A stretch of DNA of 64,000 nucleotides from NCBI RefSeq assembly GCF_024752305.1, contig NZ_JANTHX010000005.1, positions 399,050-463,049 on the forward strand, in the 5' to 3' direction. Origin of the DNA: Protaetiibacter mangrovi (GTDB lineage Bacteria > Actinomycetota > Actinomycetes > Actinomycetales > Microbacteriaceae). Position numbers and translations under genes: made by a program. How positions within the stretch are numbered: position 1 is the stretch's first letter; each line of letters begins with the position of its first letter. Shown piece by piece: positions 16,928-26,591 of this stretch. The notes under the pieces are model-generated. The model was given only the letters and a program-made list of their open reading frames with translations, did not search any database and was not told where the DNA came from.

Positions 16928-17941
16928 TCAGGCGCTCTGGCTGCCCGCGGCCGTCCCGGGGATGAGCACCGGTCGCGTGCCGTCGAGCAGGTCGCCGACG
17001 AACTCCGACCCGTCGTAGCTGCCGACGAGGCAATCCATCGTGTACCAGGTGTCGGGGACGGGCGGCGCGTCGGCGAGGTCCTCCCAGATCTCCGGATAGC
17101 GCGCCCAGCCCCATACCGTGAGCCCCTCGGGGACGGTCGGGAGCAGTGGCGCCACCAGGTCGGCGCAGGTGGCGTTGACGAGCTGCCACTGGGTGTCCGT
17201 GAACTCCGTCTCGGGGGCGAGGAACGAGTCGCCGAATGCGGAGCGCGCGTCGAACCAGAGGATCGTCTGGTCGGTGTGCGGCTCGGTGCAGTCGACGGGG
17301 TCGGCGGTCGTGCTGTCGGTGACCCAGCATTCCTCTGTGCCGGCCCCGGCATCCGCGACGAAGTCCTCAGGAAGTGTCGCACCGGTCGTGCGCGCGTGCT
17401 CGTCGAACCACCCCAGCGAGCAGAGGGTGCGGTGCTCGCCCGCGTCGAAGTCGGACCGGGCGGCGAGCGACATGTCGAAGCCCCACTCGCCGGCGGGCAT
17501 GACGTGAAGGTCGTCGTAGCGGGGATGCAGCCCGCCCCAGCCGAGCGCGTCGCGGACCGCCGCGGCGCAGAACTCGTGGGCCCATCCCCAGTACTCGCTG
17601 ACGAACGTGTCGTCGCTTCCGCCGTTGATGGCGGAGAAGACGCGGGCCGGCGTCGCGCCGTCGATCGCGGCGTCCATCCCCGGCCACTCGTCGATGGCGA
17701 CCACGTCGTAGAGGTGGGGCCGGGTGCACTCGACGTGGGATCCCCAGTCGGAGTCCACCCCGTTCATCCCGTCGAGGCAGTCGCCGACCACCGGCGCGCC
17801 GGCCGGAGCCGCCGGACCGCCGTCCGCGGTTCCCGCGGCGCCCGGTCCGCGCGGGATCGGCAGGGGGAGCGGCATGGCGCATCCGCTCAGGACGGCGAGC
17901 AGGCTGACGCCCGCGAGGGCGGCGACGAGGCGTCGGGGCAC
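16928..17941 (-). CDS. Septum-formation-domain lipoprotein
   Basis: A protein of 337 residues. The N-terminus RRLVAALAGVSLLAVLSGC is a lipoprotein signal with lipobox LSGC. The mature part begins with low-complexity Pro/Ala/Gly, then has repeats of the type VGDCLDGM, VECTRPHLYDVVAIDEW and VDCTEPHTDQTI, which are typical of septum-formation-family extracellular proteins; several conserved Cys suggest disulfides. The GTG at 17941 is chosen because GGAGGAA precedes it; an ATG further upstream would bury the signal peptide. Its role is unknown. Confidence 0.85.
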   Translation of the reverse strand: MPRRLVAALAGVSLLAVLSGCAMPLPLPIPRGPGAAGTADGGPAAPAGAPVVGDCLDGMNGVDSDWGSHVECTRPHLYDVVAIDEWPGMDAAIDGATPARVFSAINGGSDDTFVSEYWGWAHEFCAAAVRDALGWGGLHPRYDDLHVMPAGEWGFDMSLAARSDFDAGEHRTLCSLGWFDEHARTTGATLPEDFVADAGAGTEECWVTDSTTADPVDCTEPHTDQTILWFDARSAFGDSFLAPETEFTDTQWQLVNATCADLVAPLLPTVPEGLTVWGWARYPEIWEDLADAPPVPDTWYTMDCLVGSYDGSEFVGDLLDGTRPVLIPGTAAGSQSA

Positions 17942-18037
17942 GTGTTCCTCCGGTGATGGTGCGACCACGCTAGCCGCGCGGTGCGACCGGACGCGCCCCC
18001 GCATCCGGGGCGCGTCGCACCCGCCGCGGCACGGTGC

Positions 18038-18043
18038 TACCCT
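18038..18043 (+). promoter_or_regulatory. -10 element of leuL-leuA
   Basis: TACCCT, six bases, then the GTG of the leader peptide at 18050, so the leader ORF would begin at the transcript's 5' end. Confidence 0.45.
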
Positions 18044-18049
18044 TTTCGG

Positions 18050-18094
18050 GTGCGCTTCGGCCTGCTTCTTCTTAGCTGCCGCGACGGGGCCTAA
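18050..18094 (+). CDS. leuL: leuA leader peptide (four consecutive Leu codons)
   Basis: A 14-residue ORF, GTG start, reads MRFGLLLLSCRDGA. Codons 5-8 are CTG-CTT-CTT-CTT. Three of them are CTT, a rare codon in this genome. Its stop codon lies inside the left half of the attenuator stem-loop. Translation through the Leu run would report leucyl-tRNA supply. The SCRDGA tail resembles other actinobacterial amino-acid leader peptides as I recall them. Confidence 0.8.
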   Translation: MRFGLLLLSCRDGA

Positions 18095-18117
18095 CTCTCA
18101 GGCCTTCCCCGTCGCGG
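18079..18117 (+). promoter_or_regulatory. leuA attenuator hairpin
   Basis: CCGCGACGGGG (18079-18089) pairs perfectly with CCCCGTCGCGG (18107-18117). The left arm covers codons for Cys-Arg-Asp-Gly of the leader peptide, so ribosome position there controls folding. GTTCGTCGTTGG follows, a modest U-rich tract. It ends 44 nt before the leuA ATG. Confidence 0.8.
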
Positions 18118-18134
18118 AGTTCGTCGTTGGCTGA

Positions 18135-19922
<1,788 letters not shown>

Positions 19923-19989
19923 CCGACGCGGCTCACCCCGGGCCGCGCGGCCGCATGCCCCACGAGGGCGGTCGTCATCGTGCCCGGGT

Positions 19990-20045
19990 GAGGGGTCGCA
20001 AAGTGTCGCCCCCGCCGGCGTGTCGGCGACACTTTGCGACCCCTC
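19990..20045. repeat. Long perfect palindrome between convergent leuA and TRIC genes
   Basis: Arms of 21 bp (19990-20010 and 20025-20045) are exact inverse complements, with a 14-nt centre. The arm contains GGGGTCGCAAAGTGTCGCC. No U-tract follows on either strand. It could act as a bidirectional terminator, but its length and AT-containing core make it look like a member of an intergenic repeat family. Confidence 0.85.
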
Positions 20046-20053
20046 GACTCATG

Positions 20054-20725
20054 TCAGGGCTTGGGGCGGCGCACGATGCGGATCGCGCCCGTCGGCAGAT
20101 GGCGCTGCTCGGGGAGCGACCAGTGGAAGGCGAGCGCGAGCACGCGCACGCCGAAGGTGACCGCGACGCCCACGATACCCGCGACGAGCACGTCGACGCC
20201 GACCGCGTCGAGCACGACGAGCACGGTCGACCCGGCGATCGCGGCCACGGCGTAGAGCGACCCGACCTGCATGATCGCGATCGGCAGCCCCAGCAGCAGG
20301 TCGCGCAGGATCGATCCGCCGACCGCGGCGACCGCCCCCACGAAGATCGCGGGCACCACCGGCAACCCCAGGGCGAGCGCCTTCGTCGTGCCGATCGCGC
20401 CGAACATGCCGATCGTCACGGCATCCAGGATGTTGATGGTCACGCCCAGCCGATGCACGAGGCGCTGCAGCAGCATCCCGAGCAGCGCGGCACCGGTCGC
20501 GACCGGCAGGTACCAGTCGCTCCGCAGGGCGAGCGGCACCTGGTTCAGCAGGATGTCGCGCAGCAGGCCGCCGCCGAACCCGGTGGCGATGCCGACGATC
20601 GCGACGCCCAGCAGGTCGAGGCGTCGATCACGGAACTGGGCCGCGAACGCCGCCCCCTGCACGCTGCCGATCCCGACCGCGAGCAGGTCGATCCAGAGCG
20701 GGATCGTGAAGACGTCCTCGGTCAC
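20054..20725 (-). CDS. TRIC cation channel family protein (UPF0126)
   Basis: A protein of 223 residues with seven hydrophobic segments. The two family repeats each carry a glycine-rich motif, FGGGLLRDILL and VGGSILRDLLL. Prokaryotic TRIC proteins are trimeric potassium/cation channels of the membrane. The GTG start at 20725 lies inside the 3' end of the upstream gene. It is the last gene of the leftward sigma-factor operon and converges on leuA. Confidence 0.88.
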   Translation of the reverse strand: MTEDVFTIPLWIDLLAVGIGSVQGAAFAAQFRDRRLDLLGVAIVGIATGFGGGLLRDILLNQVPLALRSDWYLPVATGAALLGMLLQRLVHRLGVTINILDAVTIGMFGAIGTTKALALGLPVVPAIFVGAVAAVGGSILRDLLLGLPIAIMQVGSLYAVAAIAGSTVLVVLDAVGVDVLVAGIVGVAVTFGVRVLALAFHWSLPEQRHLPTGAIRIVRRPKP

Positions 20726-21116
20726 GCCCCATTCGTAGCACGCCGAGCACGATCACGATGACCCCGATCGCCGCGACGAGACCGTTCCCGAGCAGCAGGT
20801 ACGCCGTCTCGCCGGCGTCGGCGCGCTCCAGGTGGGTGGCGTGGAACACAGCATGCGGCACCGCGAAGACCGAGAACGCGACGCCCGCGACCGTGACCAG
20901 GGCACCCGTCGGAGCGATGATCGCGGCGATCAGCACGACCGCGATCCCGAGGGTGGCGCCCCCGAAGTCGCGCGCGTAGTGCTCGCTGAACGGGGGATCG
21001 AGCGCCACCGTCGGGAAGTCGGCGTAGAAGCTCTCGGGCCGGAGTTGGTTCCACAGCCCCACCACGAGTGCGTCGATCGCGAGCAACCCCAGCAGGACCC
21101 GAGTGGTCGCGATCAT
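20628..21116 (-). CDS. Small membrane protein (DUF4267-like), overlapping the TRIC gene
   Basis: A protein of 162 residues with four hydrophobic helices (residues 2-20, 51-75, 78-98, 105-128) and PESFYADFP near residue 30, which recalls DUF4267-type membrane proteins. The conserved part seems to end near residue 130; the last 33 residues (RDRGRLHDPALDRPARG and beyond) are Arg/Gly-rich and read through the start of the TRIC gene in another frame. The overlap is 98 bases. Its start overlaps the preceding reductase gene by four bases. Confidence 0.65.
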   Translation of the reverse strand: MIATTRVLLGLLAIDALVVGLWNQLRPESFYADFPTVALDPPFSEHYARDFGGATLGIAVVLIAAIIAPTGALVTVAGVAFSVFAVPHAVFHATHLERADAGETAYLLLGNGLVAAIGVIVIVLGVLRMGRDRGRLHDPALDRPARGRDRQRAGGGVRGPVP

Positions 21117-21841
21117 CGCTCGCGGGCGAGGTACTCGCGGAACGTCACCCGCCCCGCGCCCGGCAATCCGGAGGTGAGCCGCCCCTCCCGCACCGCGCGC
21201 GCGAACCCGCCCGGCAGTCGCAGCGACCAGACGGGGCGTCGGATGCCGCGGGCCGCCTGCCACTGCGCGGCGTGCTCGCGCAGGGTCAGCAGCTCGGGCC
21301 CGCCGAAGTCGGCGACGCGCCCGGCGGGACGCGTCTCGACCAGCTCCACGAGACGCTCGGCGACCTCCGGGATGTGCACGGTCTGCGCGACCCCCGGCAC
21401 CACGAGCGTCACCGGCGATCTGCGCTGCGCGTCGAGCAGCTCCTCGACGAAGCCGTGGAACTGGGTGACGCGGATGATCGTGTGCGCGATCCCTGAGGCA
21501 GCGATCGCCTGCTCGCTGGCGACCTTGTCGCGGTAGTACGCGAACGGCACCTCGTCGACCCCGACGATCGAGACGAACACCAGGTGGGCTCCCGTGTCGG
21601 CCATCGCGGTCAGCAGCATCCGGGTCTGCCCGATGTCCTTCGAGCGCGAGGTCGCGAGATGTACGACCGTCTCGACGCCGTCGAGCGCGGCGGCGAGGCC
21701 CGCACCCGTGGCGAGGTCGGCGACCGCGTGGTCGGGTCCGGGGCGGCGGCTGAGCACGCGCACGGTGTGCCCGTGGGCGCGCAGCGCGTCGACGGTCGGG
21801 CGGCCGAGGCGGCCGGTGCCGCCGGTGACGAGGATCGTCAT
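21113..21841 (-). CDS. NAD(P)-binding NmrA-like/SDR oxidoreductase
   Basis: A protein of 242 residues. The Rossmann motif TGGTGRLGRPTV is at the N-terminus; VVHLATSRS, FVSIVGVD and YYRDKVASEQ follow the atypical SDR pattern, and the length is that of NmrA-like redox sensors or NADH-flavin reductases. AGGAAAGGA precedes the ATG at 21841. It lies directly behind an ECF41 sigma factor, whose usual partner genes are carboxymuconolactone decarboxylases, oxidoreductases or epimerases; this is the oxidoreductase/epimerase version. Confidence 0.88.
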   Translation of the reverse strand: MTILVTGGTGRLGRPTVDALRAHGHTVRVLSRRPGPDHAVADLATGAGLAAALDGVETVVHLATSRSKDIGQTRMLLTAMADTGAHLVFVSIVGVDEVPFAYYRDKVASEQAIAASGIAHTIIRVTQFHGFVEELLDAQRRSPVTLVVPGVAQTVHIPEVAERLVELVETRPAGRVADFGGPELLTLREHAAQWQAARGIRRPVWSLRLPGGFARAVREGRLTSGLPGAGRVTFREYLARER

Positions 21842-21861
21842 GGGTGTCCTTTCCTGGAGGG

Positions 21862-22743
21862 TCACCCGCTCAGACCGGACACCGCCGTGATTCGTGACAG
21901 CTTGGCCGGATTCAGCACGTTGTAGAACCCGCGGACGCCCTCGGGGCCGATGTCGAGCGTCCAGACCGCGATCGTCTCGCCGTCGCGCGAGCCGACGAAG
22001 GAGATGTCCCCGTTGCAGCTCGCGGGCACGTTGTCGAGATCGGAGGCGAACTTCTCGACGACACCCAGGAGGAACCGGGCGACGCGCTCGCGGCCGACGA
22101 CGGGCTTGCGCGCCGCGATGACCGCGCCGCCGCCGTCGGACAGCGCCACGACGTCCTCGGCGAGCACCGCCTCGAGCGCCTCGAGGTCGCCGTGCTGCGC
22201 CGCGGCGAGGAACGCGGCGAGCACGCGATCGCGTTCGGCGGACGACACGGATGCCGTGCGCCCGCCCGCGACGTGGGCACGCCCGCGCGCCGCCAGCTGG
22301 CGCGCGTTCGCCTCGCTCGTCTCGAGCACTTCGGCGATCCGCCGGTAGGGGTAGTCGAACGCCTCGTGCAGCACGTAGACGGCGCGCTCGGCGGGGGTGA
22401 GGCGCTCGAGCAGCACGAGCATCGCGACCGACAGGGCCTCGCCGCGCTCGGCGCCGAGCGCCGGATCGGCGGAGGTGTCGACGGGCTCCGGCAGCCACGG
22501 GCCGACGTAGCTCTCGCGGCGCGCGCGGGCGGAGCCGAGCTCGGTGAGGGCGAGCCGGGTGATCGTCGTCGCCAGGAACGCCGCCGGCTCCCGCACCGCG
22601 TCGTGGTCGACGCCCTGCCAGCGCAGCCACGCCTCCTGCACCAGGTCCTCGGCCTCGGCGACGGTGCCCATCATCCGGTAGGCGATGCCGAACAGCCGCG
22701 GTCGCACGTTCTCGAAGGTCGTGAGGGCCGTATCCGTCGCCAC
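21862..22743 (-). CDS. ECF41-type RNA polymerase sigma factor with C-terminal SnoaL-like domain
   Basis: A protein of 293 residues. Sigma region 2 (AYRMMGTVAEAEDLVQEAWLRW) and region 4 (LLERLTPAERAVYVLHEAFDYPYRRIAEVL) are joined by the ECF41 linker signature WLPEP (83-87). A SnoaL-like domain of about 120 residues ends with NPAKL near residue 281. In ECF41 factors this C-terminal domain modulates activity in place of an anti-sigma factor. The GTG at 22743 follows a -10 element by 6 nt. A promoter matching the family's target motif lies over the gene's own 3' end, ahead of the reductase gene. Confidence 0.93.
   Translation of the reverse strand: MATDTALTTFENVRPRLFGIAYRMMGTVAEAEDLVQEAWLRWQGVDHDAVREPAAFLATTITRLALTELGSARARRESYVGPWLPEPVDTSADPALGAERGEALSVAMLVLLERLTPAERAVYVLHEAFDYPYRRIAEVLETSEANARQLAARGRAHVAGGRTASVSSAERDRVLAAFLAAAQHGDLEALEAVLAEDVVALSDGGGAVIAARKPVVGRERVARFLLGVVEKFASDLDNVPASCNGDISFVGSRDGETIAVWTLDIGPEGVRGFYNVLNPAKLSRITAVSGLSG
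21873..21899 (-). promoter_or_regulatory. Probable ECF41 target promoter of the reductase gene
   Basis: On the minus strand TGTCACG (21899-21893), exactly 16 nt, then GGTC (21876-21873). The ECF41 consensus known to me is TGTCACA-N16-CGTC; this differs at one base in each box. It overlaps the last codons of the sigma gene and lies about 32 nt before the reductase start. Confidence 0.65.
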
Positions 22744-22749
22744 GCCCCC

Positions 22750-22755
22750 ATCCTG
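22750..22755 (-). promoter_or_regulatory. -10 element of the ECF41 gene (leaderless)
   Basis: CAGGAT on the minus strand followed by six bases and the GTG start. It looks like a housekeeping rather than an ECF promoter. Confidence 0.45.
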
Positions 22756-22784
22756 GCATCCGGGCGGATGTCGGGCGCGGGGGC

Positions 22785-22790
22785 GATAAT
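22785..22790 (+). promoter_or_regulatory. -10 element of recO (leaderless)
   Basis: GATAAT, five bases, GTG at 22796. It lies back to back with the sigma-factor promoter. Confidence 0.5.
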
Positions 22791-22795
22791 CGAAC

Positions 22796-23527
22796 GTGCC
22801 CACTTACCGTGACGAAGCCGTCGTGCTGCGCACCCACAAGCTGGGTGAGGCGGACCGTATCGTCACGATGCTGAGCCGGCAGCACGGCAAGGTGCGCGCC
22901 GTCGCGAAGGGCGTGCGCCGCACCGGGTCGCGTTTCGGAGCCCGTCTCGAGCCGTTCATGGTGGTCGACGTGCAGTGCTACATCGGCCGCAGCCTCGACA
23001 TCGTGCAGCAGGTCGAGATGCTCGGTTCCTACGGCGGCGACATCGCGGGCGACTACGCCCGGTTCACGGCCGCCACGGCCATGGTCGAGACGGCCGATCG
23101 GCTCACCGAGCACGAGGCGGGGCTGCAGCACTACCTGCTGCTCGTCGGTGCGCTGCGCTCGCTGAGCCGCGCCGAGCACGCCCCGGGGCTCACCCTCGAC
23201 TCCTACCTGCTGCGCGCGCTGTCGATCGCCGGATGGGCGCCGAGCTTCGTCGACTGCGCCGTCACCGGCGAACCCGGACCGCACAGCGCGTTCGTCGTGC
23301 AGCTCGGGGGTGTGGTGTCGGATGCGGCGGCCCCGCCCGGATCCCCGCGCCTCGACGCCGACACGCTGCAGCTGCTGGCCGCGCTGCTCGCCGGCGACTG
23401 GCAGACCGCGGACGCCGCCGACGAGCGCACCCGCGCCCAGGCATCCGGTGTCACCGCGGCGTACACCCAGTTCCACCTCGAGCGCGGGCTGCGTTCGCTC
23501 GAGCACGTCGACCGCACGACCGCGTAG
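22796..23527 (+). CDS. recO: DNA repair protein RecO
   Basis: A protein of 243 residues. The N-terminal OB fold begins [25 protein letters not shown], the strongest family signature, followed by [23 protein letters not shown]. RecO anneals single strands and loads RecA with RecR. GTG start at 22796 next to its promoter. The gene precedes uppS by 23 nt, as in most Actinobacteria. Confidence 0.95.
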   Translation: MPTYRDEAVVLRTHKLGEADRIVTMLSRQHGKVRAVAKGVRRTGSRFGARLEPFMVVDVQCYIGRSLDIVQQVEMLGSYGGDIAGDYARFTAATAMVETADRLTEHEAGLQHYLLLVGALRSLSRAEHAPGLTLDSYLLRALSIAGWAPSFVDCAVTGEPGPHSAFVVQLGGVVSDAAAPPGSPRLDADTLQLLAALLAGDWQTADAADERTRAQASGVTAAYTQFHLERGLRSLEHVDRTTA

Positions 23528-23538
23528 CGCCATCCGCG

Positions 23539-23544
23539 TAGGGT
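23539..23544 (+). promoter_or_regulatory. -10 element of uppS (leaderless)
   Basis: TAGGGT, six bases, GTG at 23551. Confidence 0.45.
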
Positions 23545-23550
23545 CGTCGT

Positions 23551-24360
23551 GTGAGCCCGGTCCGCAAGACGCACAAGGATGCCGTCGACTTCGTGCCGCT
23601 CGACTGGACGGGTCAGCAGCCTCCCGCGATCCCCGCCTCCGCCGTGCCGAAGCACGTCGCGATCGTGATGGACGGCAACGGTCGCTGGGCGAACCGGCAG
23701 GGGCTCACCCGGGTGGAGGGTCACAAGGCGGGCGAGGCCGCCCTGCTCGACGTCGTGGCGGGAGCCATCCAGATCGGCGTGACCCACCTCTCCGTCTACG
23801 CCTTCTCGACCGAGAACTGGCGCCGCAGCCCCGACGAGGTGCGGTTCCTCATGGGCTTCAACCGCGACGTGCTGCACCGCCGCCGCGACCAGCTCAACGA
23901 GTGGGGGGTGCGCGTGCGCTGGGCGGGCCGCAAGCCGCGACTGTGGCGCAGCGTCATCGACGAGCTGCAGTTCGCCGAACGCCTCACGGCCGGCAACTCG
24001 ACCCTCACCCTCACGATGTGCGTCAACTACGGGGGACGCACCGAGCTCCAGGATGCGGTGCGCGGCATCGCGCGGGAGGTCGCGGCCGGCCGGCTCGACC
24101 CCGACCGCATCAGCGAGAAGACCATCGCGCGGCACCTCTACCAGCCCGACATGCCCGACGTGGACCTGTTCGTGCGCAGCTCGGGGGAGCAGCGCACCAG
24201 CAACTTCCTGCTCTGGCAGAGCGCCTACGCCGAGATGGTGTTTCTCGACACGCTGTGGCCGGACTTCGGCAGGGCCGAGCTCTGGGAGGCGGTCGAGCTC
24301 TACGGCAGCCGCACGCGGCGATTCGGGGGAGCGGTCGACACGCCCGACGCGGCGCTGTAG
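23551..24360 (+). CDS. uppS: Isoprenyl transferase (polyprenyl diphosphate synthase, UppS family)
   Basis: A protein of 269 residues. The cis-prenyltransferase motif [18 protein letters not shown] begins at about residue 34; the catalytic Asp is in [23 protein letters not shown] and the C-terminal [20 protein letters not shown] are also conserved. It elongates farnesyl diphosphate to the lipid carrier used for peptidoglycan synthesis. The N-terminal 30 residues are variable. Start GTG at 23551. Confidence 0.96.
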   Translation: MSPVRKTHKDAVDFVPLDWTGQQPPAIPASAVPKHVAIVMDGNGRWANRQGLTRVEGHKAGEAALLDVVAGAIQIGVTHLSVYAFSTENWRRSPDEVRFLMGFNRDVLHRRRDQLNEWGVRVRWAGRKPRLWRSVIDELQFAERLTAGNSTLTLTMCVNYGGRTELQDAVRGIAREVAAGRLDPDRISEKTIARHLYQPDMPDVDLFVRSSGEQRTSNFLLWQSAYAEMVFLDTLWPDFGRAELWEAVELYGSRTRRFGGAVDTPDAAL

Positions 24361-24394
24361 GCGCAGGCGACTCGGCGGGGAATACGCCCTGGGT

Positions 24395-24400
24395 TAAGGT
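24395..24400 (+). promoter_or_regulatory. -10 element of the 24407 membrane gene (leaderless)
   Basis: TAAGGT, six bases, GTG at 24407. Confidence 0.45.
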
Positions 24401-24406
24401 CGCAGA

Positions 24407-25192
24407 GTGGATCTCGTTCCGCTGCTCGTCGTCGCGCTGCTCATCCAGCTCTCGATCCTCGCCCTCCAGGTGGGCGACGCCCTCACGGGCTTCATCGACG
24501 CGCGCCGGGTGCGCGACACCGACGACCCCGAGGTGATCACCCGCAACGGCGTGCGCGAGCTGACCTGGACGATGGCCGTCATCGCGATCACCGCGGTGCT
24601 GGCGGCGTTCGCCATCGACCTCGCCGCGCGCGCCCTGCTCGACGGATCGCAGCCGTTCACGGCGTTCCTCATCCTCGTCGCCGTCGCGCTCGTCGCGTTC
24701 GCCATCGGGATGGCCGCCGTTCTCGCGGTCGTGCGGCGCGACCGCCCCACCTACGCGCGCATTCGTCGCGACCTCCGGGATCGCAGCGTGATGCAGCTCG
24801 GCGAGGAGGAGCTCGCCCACTTCGACGCGCGTCTGGCCGAGGCGGACCGCTCGCGGGCCCGACGGGATGCGGCCGGGCCGACCCTCCGTCTCGCCGCCCT
24901 GCTCGCCGTGGTCGGCATCGGCGTCGCCGCGGCGATCGGCGGGTTCGCGGAGGAGCTCCCCGGTTTCGCCGTCGCGGCGATCGTGGCGGCCGCGCTCAGC
25001 ATCGCCGCATTCGTCGTCGCCGTGCGCGCGGCGGTGGTGCGCGCCGCCGCCTTCGAGGCCGTCCGCCAGGCGCAGCGTGCCGAGGTCGTCGCGCTGCTCG
25101 AACGCGCGCGCATCCCGCAGCGCACGAGCGTGCCGGGCCTGCGCGATCGGGTGAGCCGGGCGCTCGCCATCCTGCGCGAACAGCAGAAGTAG
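24407..25192 (+). CDS. Membrane protein of unknown function
   Basis: A protein of 261 residues with hydrophobic helices at about 2-20, 53-73, 80-105, 158-178 and 185-210. Between the third and fourth lies a charged segment (RRDRPTYARIRRDLRDRSVMQLGEEELAHFDARLAEADRSRARR), and the C-terminus is a basic helix ending LREQQK. I recognise no family. The GTG start follows a -10 element at leaderless spacing. It sits between uppS and a PrsW-family gene. Confidence 0.8.
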   Translation: MDLVPLLVVALLIQLSILALQVGDALTGFIDARRVRDTDDPEVITRNGVRELTWTMAVIAITAVLAAFAIDLAARALLDGSQPFTAFLILVAVALVAFAIGMAAVLAVVRRDRPTYARIRRDLRDRSVMQLGEEELAHFDARLAEADRSRARRDAAGPTLRLAALLAVVGIGVAAAIGGFAEELPGFAVAAIVAAALSIAAFVVAVRAAVVRAAAFEAVRQAQRAEVVALLERARIPQRTSVPGLRDRVSRALAILREQQK

Positions 25193-25220
25193 GCGGCCCG
25201 CGCGCACCGCCGGCCCTGGA

Positions 25221-25226
25221 TAGGGT
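25221..25226 (+). promoter_or_regulatory. -10 element of the PrsW-family gene (leaderless)
   Basis: TAGGGT, six bases, ATG at 25233. Confidence 0.5.
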
Positions 25227-25232
25227 GTGCGC

Positions 25233-26444
25233 ATGTCGTTCGAACCCACCACCACGAACCCCGCGCAGCCCGCCTCGGCCCCCTCCGAGGTGCAGGCGCA
25301 GACGCAGCTGCCGGCGCAACCGGTGCTCGCGCAACCCGCGACGCCGCGCAGCAGCCTCTTCGGATGGGCGGTGGCGGGCTTCATCGTGATCGGCATCTTC
25401 GCGATCGCCCTGCTCGCCTACCTGTTCCTCGCACTGGGGCCGGCCCTGCTGGTGGGCGCGGCGGTGCTCGCCCTCATCCCGCTGGCGGTCGTGCTCTTCG
25501 GGGTCGCGTGGATCGACCGCTGGGAGCCGGAACCGCGGGGGCTCCTCGTGTTCGGCTTCCTGTGGGGCGCGATCATGGCGGTGGCGATCGCCCTGCTGGT
25601 CGACCTGGGCGTCCAGATGGCGAGCTACGCCGCGGGCGTCGACCCGAGCGCGCTCGACGTCGTCGGCACGGTGGTGCAGGCCCCGCTCGTCGAGGAGTCG
25701 GCGAAGGGGGTCGGCGTCCTGCTGATCTTCCTGGTGGCGCGCAGGTACTTCGACGGTCCCGTCGACGGGATCGTCTACGCGGCGATCATCGCGGGCGGTT
25801 TCGCCTTCACCGAGAACATCCTCTACTTCGCGGATGCCATGTCCTACTCCGGCGCCCTGTCGTCGGACGTCGCGCTGACCTTCTTCGTGCGCGGCGTGAT
25901 GTCGCCCTTCGCGCACGCCATGTTCACGTCGATGACCGGCCTCTTCATCGGCCTGTGGGGCCGCACGAGCGTCGCCGGCGGCATCGGGGGCTTCTTCGTC
26001 GGGCTGATCCCGGCCATGGCCCTGCACGCGCTCTGGAACGGCACCTCCTACCTCGGTCTCGCCGGCTGGTTCGTGCTGTACCTGGTGCTCCAGGTGCCGC
26101 TGTTCGCCGGCTCGATCGTGCTCATCGTGCAGTTGCGCAAGCGCGAGGCGAAGCTCACCCAGGAGCGTCTGGCCGAATACGCCGCCGTGGGGTGGTTGAG
26201 CCCGTCGGAGGTGCAGGCGCTCGGCACCGGCGCGGGCCGCAAGAACGCGATGGCGTGGGCGAAGGCGAACGGCATCGGACCGCTGATGGCATCGTTCATC
26301 CGCGACGCGACCACCTTGGCGTTCACCCGTCAGCGGATCATCACGGGTCGCGACCGCATCGGGGCGCAGCGCGACGAGCAGCAGCTGCTCGCGCGGCTCA
26401 CGGCCTCGCGGCACGCGCTCCAGGCGCACGTGGTGGCGCGCTGA
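25233..26444 (+). CDS. PrsW family intramembrane metalloprotease
   Basis: A protein of 403 residues. After a Pro/Gln-rich cytosolic N-terminus (1-40) come about eight membrane helices. The PrsW glutamates appear in APLVEESAKGV, then GFAFTENILYF and the histidine motif SPFAHAMFTSMTG, and HALWNGTSY. PrsW of Bacillus cleaves an anti-sigma factor; no anti-sigma gene is nearby, so the substrate is unknown. The C-terminal 90 residues are soluble and charged. ATG 25233 is preferred over the in-frame GTG at 25227, which lies in the promoter spacer. Confidence 0.88.
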   Translation: MSFEPTTTNPAQPASAPSEVQAQTQLPAQPVLAQPATPRSSLFGWAVAGFIVIGIFAIALLAYLFLALGPALLVGAAVLALIPLAVVLFGVAWIDRWEPEPRGLLVFGFLWGAIMAVAIALLVDLGVQMASYAAGVDPSALDVVGTVVQAPLVEESAKGVGVLLIFLVARRYFDGPVDGIVYAAIIAGGFAFTENILYFADAMSYSGALSSDVALTFFVRGVMSPFAHAMFTSMTGLFIGLWGRTSVAGGIGGFFVGLIPAMALHALWNGTSYLGLAGWFVLYLVLQVPLFAGSIVLIVQLRKREAKLTQERLAEYAAVGWLSPSEVQALGTGAGRKNAMAWAKANGIGPLMASFIRDATTLAFTRQRIITGRDRIGAQRDEQQLLARLTASRHALQAHVVAR

Positions 26445-26459
26445 ACGGGCCCCGGACAG

Positions 26460-26510
26460 ACTCATCGCCCAGTGGCGGGTCGATGACTCCGGCTCTTCTG
26501 GGCGATGAGT
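26460..26510. repeat. Intergenic palindrome with three related half-sites
   Basis: ACTCATCGCCCAG (26460-26472) is the exact inverse of CTGGGCGATGAGT (26498-26510). Between them, CGGGTCGATGACT (26476-26488) matches the right half-site at 10 of 13 bases in the same orientation. One forward and two reverse half-sites is the same layout as the unit at 11625-11688, with a different sequence. It lies 16 nt after the PrsW-family stop. Confidence 0.8.
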
Positions 26511-26579
26511 TGAACTGATTCCAGGGTGCACCCGGTCGCGTCCGGAGTCAACCCTCGGACGGATGTCGGGCGCAGGCGG

Positions 26580-26585
26580 TAGAAC
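26580..26585 (+). promoter_or_regulatory. -10 candidate of the 26592 gene
   Basis: TAGAAC, six bases, ATG. The last base departs from the TANNNT pattern. Confidence 0.35.
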
Positions 26586-26591
26586 GTCGTC

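Noticed and set aside
24407-25192. Overlap with long minus-strand frame suggesting a second gene
   Set aside because: The plus-strand protein has coherent membrane helices and a promoter; the minus frame is a composition shadow.
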